This document shows, piece after piece, positions 56,101 to 63,460 of a stretch of DNA of 64,000 nt (position 1 is the stretch's first letter; each line of letters begins with the position of its first letter). This DNA is from Undaria pinnatifida (taxonomy: Eukaryota > Sar > Phaeophyceae > Laminariales > Alariaceae): contig JABAKD010000019.1 in assembly GCA_012845835.1 (NCBI GenBank), forward strand, positions 1,349,501-1,413,500, given 5' to 3'. The position numbers were made by a program, and so were the translations under genes. Under the pieces are notes generated by a model that worked only from the letters and a program-made list of their open reading frames with translations, ran no database searches and had not been told where the DNA came from.

Positions 56101-59100
56101 GCTTGGCAGCGGTAGACACAACCCATCATTGATACGGAGGCACCAAAGGGTAGCTGGGGAAGCATGGCGCGTACGCGCAACCTCAGAGGGGTAGGTGCTA
56201 GTGAGCCAGCGCTCCCGCGCTCTCTACGATGTGACCTCGTTCTCTGCTGCTGCGTGATGTCCTATTCGGTGCTGATTTTGTCAACCACCGTCGCTATACC
56301 ACGACGCTGTCGCCAAGCCTCCACCGCCACCGCCACCGCCACCTACGCCGCACGGCCGCCGCCGCCGCTACTGCTGCTGCTGCTGCTGTGCGGCGGCTGT
56401 TGTGTTGCGGCTGCGGTTGGTGTCTCCTGCGTTTGTTTCTATAACAAATGATAAAAAACTGCATGTTCTGTTGTTGTGGTGATGATCGTGGTGATCGAGC
56501 CGAGCCGAGCTGCTGTGCCGCAACTCATCTGGCGGGGCCATCGCCACCGCCACCTCCGCCCGCACCCCCGCCGCTGCTGATGCTGCTGCGGCAGCTTCTG
56601 CGGTGCTGCTACTGCGCTGCTGCTGCTGCTGCGGTGCTGCAGTTTGTCTGATGGTGTTGTGATGGGCCTGCCCCTGTCGGTGAGTCTAGTAATAGGTGCT
56701 ACCGCACCACGTCAAAATTCAAAATTTGATATTGCCTCCCCGCTCCCCGCCTGTGATGTGGAGGCCGTGTACGCCTTTTCTGCGATTCGTTAACCGCAAA
56801 CACAATCAAAAGCATGCCGGAGTGAATCTGGCCTTTTTCTAGCATGATGGAAGAATTTTTAGTGATTTTTTTAAAGCAAACACTCGACTAGCTGGATTTA
56901 GGTACTATTAAGACTGCATGGTATTTTACGGAGGCAAGTAACTGTTTCTTGACTTTTAAAATTAACACTTTTTCACGATTGCGTTGTCTAGTATGGCATT
57001 ATTTTGCTCTGGATTTGGGCATTTGGAATCTGAATGGATTTTTAGTATGTACCCAGCCGGGAGGCATTTGTCTAATTCGAAAGTGAATTTTAAGACTGCT
57101 GTCCGATCACACTTGTAGGCAGCCCTATTCTATGGCGCTGACAACCGTTTTATAAGGAATGTTGAGCGCTGATCATAGGGCCGATGTTTGAGTTTTCGGA
57201 CTTTGGAATTCGGATTTCAGATTTGAGCTTTCGGTCTATGGATTTCGGATTTGATTTTTGTTTTTGGACTTGGAATTTTACGACTTAGATCTTAGGTTCG
57301 CGAATTTGATGTTGGATACTGTCCCTGAATTGTGTCCCTAGGTTTTTCGGAGTGCTTTTCAAGGACTGGTGCTGCAATCTTTCTTTCTTGTCACAGTAGT
57401 ACTGGGATGATATTGATTGACCGTATTATTCATTGAATCGTTTTACCCTGATGATTCGATAATATAGCATCATGCCGTATCATTCACGAAGCAGGGAGGC
57501 TGTTGGGTATATGCTTGGATATGATACGGATATGATGGCGGTCGGGTATAGTAGGGGTTTCCAGTGATAGGTTGGCCAAATGATCGCGAGACATCGGGAT
57601 GGTGGAATTATTGTGGCTATTTCGCCGTCACTTCTCGTGGTTGTTCTTCTACCGAGTGAGTCTTGTTCTCTCGACGATGTGCCTTGGCTAGGAGCAACGT
57701 AATATATACGTATTTTACCTGTGTTTATACTAGTAACTTCAGTACCCCACTACTGTTCGCTCAACGGGTAAGCCCTCTATGCTTCGTAGGGATCAACAAA
57801 CAAAACACCCTCTAAATGGAAATGCCTACATAAGTATGTTGGAAGCCCCGCTTTTTTACGTATTCTCACAACGGAATGATAGTGTTTTATCAGGAATGCA
57901 TGTTGCCGTTCCCCGTTTGCGAACGGTTCGCAAATCCATACAAGGTTCTCGAAAAAAATACGGTTCTTGAATGTTTGACAACAGCCTCTAAATAGCAACT
58001 CCTCCATAGATATTCCTTGGAAACCCCACATCTTTACGTTATTCTCACAAGGGGATGGTAGATATCCATCTAATACCGCAAGTAACTGCGGAAGTGGTCC
58101 TTGAGTGCACTTCTTACAAAATGGGTCGTCTTGTGGTATATTGCCGATAGGGTCGCACACAAATTTGCATTACCATTAGGGTTCGTACAGCGGAGTCGAT
58201 GGTCGTGGTGCTGTGGTGGCACCTGAGCCCAAGTACGGGCTCAATGATGAGTCGAGAATGCTAGAGCCGCAACGACCAGCAATAGCCAACTTGCAGGTAT
58301 CTGCGGACAACGTAGTGGACGTGAAGTACATTGCAACGGGCTGACTACAGGTTGGCATTCACACGAAAACCTTGGGCGCGCTACAGTTTGGTTCAAGCCG
58401 CGTCATGCTGCCAAATATCCTGACAGTAACACTCCATCCCTGGTGTTTATGATTCACCTGTGGAGAACTTCGACTTCGGGCGGGTCTAACACCTCCGTTC
58501 GCAGCTCCCCTAGGTGGATACGGCGAGCCGTCGCCACCCGGGAGATGACGTCTAATACCGCAGCTTCCTGGCAAAATGAGACAAAACATCCGATGGGTTG
58601 TCACAGTTAGTACAGTACGGCACGGTACTGTGCAGTACAGCACAGTGCAGTACAGTACGAACAGTTTACGAAGAACATTAAGGTATAACGAGCAAAACAC
58701 GAAAAACGAAGAAAACGAAGAAAAAACGACAACAAAAGGGGAGGGGGGGGACGAAACGAACCCATCATGACGAGAACGAAGGCTCACGTTGAGAGCCGCC
58801 AAATTTCCTTCCCCCCCCACCACCCCCGCTGTTCCTTCAGCGTGCCGCACCCCTCCTTCGCTCCCGCCCTCGCGTATGTCGCGGGCATCGGATTCTTGCC
58901 CGCCTGCGTGGGCTCGCTCCGACGTGCCCGAGTTTATACCCTTTGAGTAATAAGGTTGCTCCGCCATCCTGGCCTCTTGTAACGCCAAGTTGCAGATCTT
59001 CGTGGAGAGAAGAAAGAGCGAAACGTTACATATTGCAACGATGGATGGACGAGGATGAGCGGTGTATGGAAAAGGGGAGAGGTAGTGAGGGCAGGGGGGG

Positions 59101-60649
59101 AGGGGGGCGGAGGAGCGGGCATTGCGATACAAACAACATGACGGCATCAACACAGCACTGCGTCACAATATCAAGACATCAATACATCACGGCGTTACAA
59201 CTCTCAGCTAGCAATGCGTCGTTGCGCCATATTATCAAGAATAAGACCATACCACCTCTCTGCATTGTAATATCAAGGCATCAACATGCCAACTCATCAA
59301 TATATCAGCATGAGTATAGCTTCGGCCGGCGCGTATGGCCGCGAAGGCGACAATTGACTTCTGCCCTCTCGCGTGAGGTTGGAGGAAACACTGAGAGTTA
59401 TTCCCTTCGACGTAGACTTGCCTTGGTGACCTGGCGTTGAAGTTACATTGGTTGACCGACCTTGACGTTACATTGGTCAACTGGCAATGACGTTACATTG
59501 CTACAAAAGTAAATCCATCGTGAAAACAAGTTCACCACTTTGACCAGACCTGTACCCCTCCCCACCCCGCCGATACGAACAGCTCAAGCCCTCTCAGCTA
59601 CACAAAGTATTCGACCATCGCAAAAAAAATCGTGTTTCACTCCTCTTTTGCGAACAAGCATTCGACATGATACTGTTGGTAAAACAACAAATCAATCGTG
59701 AACATGCCCACTTCTACACGGCAGTAGTCTGACTGATTGCAAAATAGAAGTGGGCATAGTAATGATTGATTGGTTGTTTTACCAACAGCATCATTGCGAA
59801 TGCTTGTTCGCAAAGGAGGAGTGAAACACGAAATGTTTTTGCGATGGTCGAATACTCTGCATAGCTGAGAGGGCTTGAGCTGTTCGTATCGACAGTGGCG
59901 GCATTTTAATTGTTTCTTTATTCGATTAAAATTCCGCCACTGTCGATACGAACAGCTCAAGCCCTCTCAGCTGCGCAAAGTATTCGACCATCGCAAACAT
60001 ATCTTTTGTTGGTTATATAGCACTACTCACTGGCCCACGTAGTCACGTGACTACGTGGGCCAGTGGGTAGTTCTATATAGCCAACAAAAGAATGTCGTGG
60101 GTTTGAGCCCCACCGACTTCACATTCCCGCTTTTTTCCGCGAAAAGCAAAAATGAAATAATGTCTTTGCGAGCGTGCGCGCTGGAGACGTGAATGGTTAT
60201 GATTGTTTGCCCCTAAGTACTACGGTAGTGCGTGGCGAGGGGAGAGAGTCCCCGCGTTCCCTGTTACGAAGTCGGTGAGAGTCAATTGGCGGACTCCCAA
60301 ACATATCTTTTATTGGATATATAGAACTACCCACTGATCTATGTAATCACGTGACTACGTAGTACAGTGGGTAGTTCTATATAACCAACAGACGGTATAT
60401 TGGTTGACTTACCCTGACGTCGAATTGGTTGACTGACATTGACCTTGCTTGAGTTAGCTATTCGTTACTTTTAACTCTGCCATTTGCTGACCTTGACTTT
60501 CTATTGCTTGACCCACCTTGACGTGGGAGGTGAGTTGGTGCTCGAACACGGTGTGGTTGGGGTCGACAGGGCAGCGTACCCTCTTTCCCTTGTCCACCTG
60601 CGGGCTTTCGCCCATGTGCGTCCCACAGTAGTCGGCACTGTGCGGACTC
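45905..60649 (-). CDS. TRM13: tRNA 2'-O-methyltransferase TRM13, eight exons (5' end missing)
   Basis: TRM13 methylates the 2'-hydroxyl of nucleotide 4 in the acceptor stem of certain tRNAs (Gly, His and Pro in yeast), using SAM. Eight minus-strand exons join in frame to 607 residues plus stop. In order they show the end of a CCCH finger (DYCGTH), a CHHC finger (C-x5-H-x9-H-x3-C, spanning a splice), [20 protein letters not shown], the SAM motif YVEMGAGRG with [39 protein letters not shown], and the C-terminal CKRLLDGGR with PENALLMG. All are TRM13 signatures. The last exon has about 130 extra Gln/Glu-rich residues. One intron is 7.6 kb and holds LTRs. The exon with the first CCCH cysteines was not found and may lie beyond 60649 or outside the window. 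Confidence 0.94.
46628..47536. other. TRM13 intron, unremarkable
   Basis: A minus-strand open frame (46657-47187) shows no domain. A short TA repeat lies at 47502-47520, just inside the donor side. Confidence 0.6.
47537..47807 (-). CDS. TRM13: TRM13 exon, CCHH motif
   Basis: It starts by completing Arg ([14 protein letters not shown]). A Ser/Pro/Gly-rich insert of about 50 residues follows, then [20 protein letters not shown] and GKDYLRRL before GTGAGT. CCHH.C.W is diagnostic of TRM13. The insert between the motifs is longer than usual. Confidence 0.94.
47905..48110 (-). repeat. GTTGGT microsatellite joined to an (AAC)n SINE end
   Basis: TTGGTGTTGGTGATGTTGTT-type repeats (47905-48075) run into GTTGTTCCCACGTCAAGGC and CATGGTCACAAGACAAGCAC, the reversed SINE-like element. 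They lie in the 517-bp TRM13 intron. Confidence 0.75.
48325..48482 (-). CDS. TRM13: TRM13 exon, KHLCG motif
   Basis: This exon encodes [20 protein letters not shown], then [19 protein letters not shown] with a split Arg. The acceptor TTTAAAAG is weakly pyrimidine-rich, but only this AG gives phase 0 and the family's RRKA spacing. The donor is GTGAAT. Confidence 0.92.
48757..48890 (+). mobile_element. tRNA-derived SINE body copy
   Basis: AATTCGACGCAAGCCGACGA, then GACCCGGATTTGAGTTACGA. It matches the body of 36009-36305. Confidence 0.75.
49154..49265 (-). mobile_element. AGATC-rich MITE fragment, reversed
   Basis: The TTCACACACACCAGGAAGG end plus GATCTATAGATGATCTGTC and ATGATCTGCATGGCCTAGTC. 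Only one end is present. Confidence 0.6.
49631..49766 (-). CDS. TRM13: TRM13 exon, SAM-binding motif
   Basis: This exon follows CTAACTTCTCAG and encodes [40 protein letters not shown] and SVRRK. GAGRG is the SAM-binding loop; the acidic E of VEM precedes it. The donor is GTATGC, phase 0. Confidence 0.95.
49952..50250 (+). repeat. GATA/GACA/GATG microsatellite
   Basis: About 300 bp of ATAGATAG, GACAGACA, GTAGGTAG and GATGGATG blocks in a TRM13 intron. Open frames across it (Ser/Ile/Tyr repeats) are shadows. Confidence 0.97.
50764..50847 (-). CDS. TRM13: TRM13 exon, QQASI motif
   Basis: This exon follows a T-tract and CACCGCGCAG. It encodes [20 protein letters not shown] and GHLLK with a split Arg at each end, matching the KH..QQASI.G.L motif. 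The donor is GTGAGT. It joins 58458 in phase across a 7.6-kb intron. Confidence 0.9.
51105..51285 (-). repeat. GGGTCGGGT-type repeat, degenerate reversed copy
   Basis: CCCAACCCGACCTGACCCGT, GACCCGGCTCGACGCGAACC and GACGGGTCGGATCATGATCC resemble 44338-44520 reversed. Confidence 0.7.
51560..52062 (+). repeat. Tandem repeat of about 130-bp units
   Basis: Units share GGTTCGCGAACGGTTCGCAA, AAATCCATACGAGGTTCTCG, AAAATAAATGCGGTTCTTGA and TAGCAACGCCTC...TTGGAAACCCCA. About four units. Related units continue at 57799-58040 beyond the second LTR. Confidence 0.85.
52063..52366 (+). mobile_element. LTR of a retrotransposon, copy 1 (304 bp)
   Basis: It begins TGTTTGTGTGGTTGGATATG and ends AGGGATCAACA, the TG...CA ends typical of LTRs. 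AACAC precedes it (52058-52062) and follows it (52367-52371), a perfect 5-bp target duplication, so it may be a solo LTR. No primer-binding site is seen downstream. Confidence 0.8.
52555..53246 (+). other. Coiled-coil, Gln-rich coding-like region between the LTRs
   Basis: 52555-52998 is open: [40 protein letters not shown] and [20 protein letters not shown], then a Gln run and stop. A second frame (52998-53246) repeats SQLVIP..., [16 protein letters not shown], so the DNA holds a 234-bp duplication. The position after the first LTR and the helical character suggest a gag-like remnant, but no zinc knuckle, protease or RT follows. A host exon on plus is possible but unsupported. Confidence 0.4.
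53440..57500. other. Rest of the 7.6-kb TRM13 intron, mostly unrecognised
   Basis: Two direct repeats of about 70 bp, GACGAGTTCGATAAGTCTGA and GACGAGTTCGATACGTCTGA with shared flanks, lie at 55159 and 55744. CCG/CTG triplet repeats occur at 56310-56400 and 56540-56645. No RT or integrase motif was seen. Confidence 0.5.
57502..57798 (+). mobile_element. LTR of a retrotransposon, copy 2 (297 bp)
   Basis: It is homologous to 52063-52366 throughout: TGTTGGGTATATGCTTGGAT at the start and GTAGGGATCAACA at the end. A purine-rich GAAGCAGGGAGG sits just upstream, like a polypurine tract. AACAA follows, one base from the AACAC before copy 1, so the two LTRs may bracket one 5.7-kb element. Confidence 0.8.
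58040..58457. other. 5' part of the 7.6-kb TRM13 intron
   Basis: It follows the 130-bp unit repeats. Nothing recognisable on either strand. Confidence 0.5.
58458..58567 (-). CDS. TRM13: TRM13 exon, helical linker
   Basis: This exon follows TGTCTCATTTTGCCAG and encodes [20 protein letters not shown], then [16 protein letters not shown] with a split Arg. The donor is GTGAAT, phase 2. The intron before it (220 bp) contains a short CAGTAC repeat. Weak sequence conservation, but phase and position fit. Confidence 0.82.
58788..58997 (-). CDS. TRM13: TRM13 exon, YYSKGINSG
   Basis: This exon starts [20 protein letters not shown]; Cys2 completes the CHHC finger. A Gly/Arg/Glu-rich stretch follows to GNLAALN, then donor GTGAGC. 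It is 70 codons, phase 0 at both ends. The longer open frame around it (58359-59153) is not all coding. Confidence 0.92.
59430..59510 (+). repeat. TTGACGTTACATTGGT short repeats
   Basis: GTTACATTGGTTGACCGACC, TTGACGTTACATTGGTCAAC and similar words recur. Related TTGGTTGAC words lie at 60398-60515, on the other side of the palindrome cluster. Confidence 0.75.
59571..59998. repeat. Nested long palindromes
   Basis: Arm 1 (59571-59716) pairs with arm 2 (59745-59892) across a 28-base loop. The outer part of arm 2 with its extension (59837-59911) also pairs with arm 3 (59926-59998) across about 14 bases. Arm 3 repeats the beginning of arm 1 (CGATACGAACAGCTCAAGCC). Three copies therefore alternate in orientation. 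Confidence 0.95.
60003..60090. repeat. Palindrome centred on CACGTG with a tRNA-like right arm
   Basis: Arms of about 43 bases (CTTTTGTTGGTTATATAG and its complement outermost) meet at AGTCACGTGACT with few mismatches and no loop. The right arm begins the tRNA-like segment 60049-60115. Confidence 0.95.
60049..60115 (+). mobile_element. tRNA-like head, unit 1
   Basis: GACTACGTGGGCCAGTGGGT carries an A-box-like TGGGCCAGTGG. GTGGGTTTGAGCCCCAC is a T-arm-like B box. A body follows to about 60300. It aligns end to end with 61289-61360. Confidence 0.75.
60303..60393. repeat. Second CACGTG-centred palindrome
   Basis: Arms of about 41 bases meet at 60350/60351. The outer words TTATTGGATATATAG and CTATATAACCAACAG match those of 60003-60090. 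The tRNA-like right arm is cut off before its T-arm. Confidence 0.9.
60517..60649 (-). CDS. TRM13: TRM13 exon with CCCH end and CHHC finger
   Basis: This exon encodes [20 protein letters not shown] and [20 protein letters not shown], then SHVK, and ends before GTGGGT in phase 0. The acceptor CACGCAG at 60650 is my choice; CCGCACAG slightly downstream is an alternative with the same phase. The fourth zinc ligand (Cys) comes from the next exon. Confidence 0.88.
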
Positions 60650-61288
60650 CTGCGTGGCATTTTTTCAATCGAATGGGACAGAACAAAGTTCATAGAGCTT
60701 ACGAGTTCTTGGAGACAATGGTCGAGGCAAAGTGGCTGTCAACCATTCCTCCCCGAGGTGGAAAGCTACCCTCAGTAGACCTTACCACTTGATAGAACTT
60801 ACCACGTAGTCGACACTATGAAGGTTGAGGCACGCTGCGCACGAGACGAAGGGGGTTATCCCAACATTGGTTGATTGGGTTTGATCGGGTTACGGTTAAG
60901 GTCAGGTGTAGGTATGCCACCCATTTTCTCGGAGAAGTTTTGTAAGGTACCCTCACAGGGCAGAGGCCTGGACCGTCAGCCATTGCGCCGCGCAGCAGAA
61001 CAAATCAAGGTGTCGAAATGTATCACATTCCAACCAACCGTGTCGACTTGCCAGCAACCATACCTGGTAATTGACCACCTTAATAGCGCACCGGTACGTG
61101 ACTACGAGGGAATGCGAGTTTTTGGTTCACGCCATGCCACAAAATACGGGCCCCTTTCAAACGATTGCAGGTCAAGCGGGATTCTACGGCCGCCGACCGA
61201 GAGTTATCCCTTTTAATACGATTCTGCGAGTTATCAACCAGCGAACATAATTTGACGAACGTTCTGCTGCGCGATTTCCTAGTCACAT

Positions 61289-61360
61289 GACTCTGTGGTC
61301 TAGTGGATAGTGCTATTTAACTAGCATGCGTGTATCGTGGGTTCGAATCCCACCGACGTC
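61289..61360 (+). mobile_element. tRNA-like SINE head, best preserved
   Basis: These 72 bases have a perfect A box TGGTCTAGTGG (61296-61306), B box GGTTCGAATCC (61340-61350), a fully paired T-arm (GTGGG/CCCAC) and a TGCTA/TAGCA anticodon stem. The acceptor stem has two mismatches and the anticodon loop has six bases, so a functional tRNA gene is unlikely. A body similar to that of unit 1 follows to 61500. Confidence 0.7.
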
Positions 61361-61504
61361 ATACTTGTTATTGTCGGGCGTGCTGGAGACATCTATGAAT
61401 AGTTATGATAGTGTGCTCCTGAATACTACTGCAGTACATGGCGAGGGGAAAGAGACCCGGAGATCCCCGTTAAGCAGTCGGTGAGAATCAATTAACGAAC
61501 TCGA

Positions 61505-61600
61505 AAACATGTACTTTGTTGGTTATATGGCGCTACCCATTGAGCTACTGCGTAACGTGATTGAGTAGTTCGGTGGGTAGTGCTTTTAACCAACAGTTAC
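61505..61600. repeat. Fourth tRNA-like palindrome, diverged
   Basis: TTTGTTGGTTATATGGCGCT faces the complement of TAGTGCTTTTAACCAACAG, with the centre near 61557. It lies at the end of the body, as in the other units. Confidence 0.8.
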
Positions 61601-61609
61601 CGATCTTAT

Positions 61610-62145
61610 AACAACGCGTTTAGAGTCGACTTGGCCACCAAAGGCACGTTCAAAAACCTGCACTACTACATATGCCATTGTGTTGTGCCGTCCCCAAGGT
61701 AAAGTAACCATTCTGAAACGCAAAACAGATAAAACACGAAAAAAAAAGGTGATCCTATAGCACGCTGCAGTAGAACGGAGGCAGATGCGCTAGAGCCGCA
61801 GAGCTCTGGTAGCTACTGAACGTAGGGGTTCCAACGCTGTCACCGGGGGCATGCAAATCTATAAAAAAGTCTTAGTTGCAGGGTCGTCAAAAACGTAAAG
61901 GTGTCTCATTCGGCAGGCTCTGATGCTACGGCCGCAGTATTCCGCCATCGACGGGGCTGATCAACTCGTCTTTAGGCTTGAATGACACGACTGATCAACA
62001 CAAACATCTAAAAAAATCGGACTTCTTTGTAATAGGCGACGCGATATCGGTGTTTGAGAAAAAATAACAGACAGTTATTTGGCCGTACACCTCTACAGCA
62101 GGTGCTGATCTACTATGACATATCCTTATTATTATAAAAATAAAA
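61610..62145. other. Unrecognised sequence
   Basis: No gene, repeat or RNA recognised. It is a place where the missing first TRM13 exon might be sought on the minus strand. Confidence 0.4.
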
Positions 62146-62149
62146 ATAC

Positions 62150-63460
62150 ACTCCAGCTGTGAGATCGAATATTTTGTCGAAACTCATCTTTGCAAGCTGT
62201 GTGTGATACTCCGATCGCGCGTATTACGGGTTGTGTGTCCTCATTAAGGATATAGGTCGGCGACTCCCCTTGCAACTACAGTGTAGCTATCAGGGTCAAC
62301 AGGGTGATGTTAGGCAGTCTGTGCGCGGAAACTATAAAACCCGTTTCTGAGGGGGACAGAATCTGACAGCTGTGGAAGGAAATGCATCAGTTTATCAAGT
62401 GAATCCTGTAAGTCGAATATCCGGAGGGAAGGGCGGAGTTTTTAAGGAAGTAGGGGCCTGATTTTGATCAAAAGGGGGGCGGGAGGGGGGGAGGGGGGGG
62501 GAGGGGACGGGTGGGGCAGGTCAATTTGTACGTGGAAACTATAAATATTTGTGGGGGAGGGGAGGGGAATGTGGCGGGGGGGGCCGGGGGCGGGGGGGAA
62601 GGGCTTTAGGTCGCATAGATGTAGGGGTTTGCTATACGCGTGGTGCTAGGTCTAGGCGATGGTGCGGGTGGTGGGGAAGGAGGGGGCGTTGGGGGCGGGG
62701 GTGGGTGGGAATTGCAGCAGCGGAATGGACGGCTCTGAAACGATAACGAGGCGATATCCAGGGTGTGGAAGTGTTTATTACTCTGGCGGATTTCGATAGT
62801 AGGTGGGGCGTTTAAGCAAGAGGAAGCGAGGAAAAGAAGAAAAAAAAAAAAAAAGAAGGGTGAGGGGGAAGGGGGGGGAGGAGGGGTTTTCAAGAGGTTT
62901 AGGTCACATATAATATTAAAATCACGGATTTGGTCGACACTGATGTTCGCAACATTGTGTGTAATCCTCCGATCGCGCGTATTAATCATATATGTAGGGG
63001 CTTGCTATACGCGCGGTGCTGGGTCTAGGCGATCGTGCGGGGTGTGGGGAAGGAGGGGGGGAGGGGGGATTAATGAAAGCTACGTCATGGATGGCTAGAA
63101 AGATAATGACGTGATATCAATTGCTTAGAAGTCTTTATTACTCTGGCCGATTTTGATTGTGAGTGGGGCGTGTGAACGAACTGGGCGGGGAACAAAGGGA
63201 GGGGGGGGGGGGGGGGGGGGGGATGAGTTGGAGCTACGGCATGGATGGCTAGATGGATAATGAGATGATATCAGCTGGCTGGTAGTGTTTGCGACTCTGG
63301 CAGATTGTGATTTCAGGTGGTGCTTTTTAACAAGAGGGATCGGGGGGGGGGGGGCGGGGGGCGAGCATTTCAATATGTGCGCGGGAACTATAAACCCTTG
63401 AAGAGGACGAATCTGACGGTTGCAGCAAGAAGACACCCCTTTATATCACCCGCCTGGTAA
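62150..63460. repeat. G-rich degenerate tandem array, units about 370 bp
   Basis: Recurring modules are GGAAACTATAAA (62328, 62535, 63385), GGGGTTTGCTATACGCG (62626, 62999), GTTTATTACTCTGGC (62771, 63134) and CTCCGATCGCGCGTATTA (62210, 62967), separated by long G tracts, one of 24 G at 63199-63222. The first module includes the reversed GCTTGCAAA repeat. Confidence 0.75.

Noticed and set aside
53440-57500. Retrotransposon polyprotein between the LTRs
   Set aside because: No reverse transcriptase, integrase or protease motifs could be found in any frame.
58359-59153. Full 264-codon minus-strand open frame as one protein
   Set aside because: Only 58788-58997 is TRM13. Splice sites and the frame of the next exon (58458-58567) show the rest is intron or the wrong frame.
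61010-61200. First TRM13 exon in the region upstream of 60649
   Set aside because: The minus-strand frames here have no Cys-rich CCCH start. The KFCKV word near 60935 is on the plus strand and in no gene context.
61289-61360. Functional tRNA gene
   Set aside because: The acceptor stem has two mismatches, the anticodon loop has six bases, and the same sequence recurs as part of a repeat.
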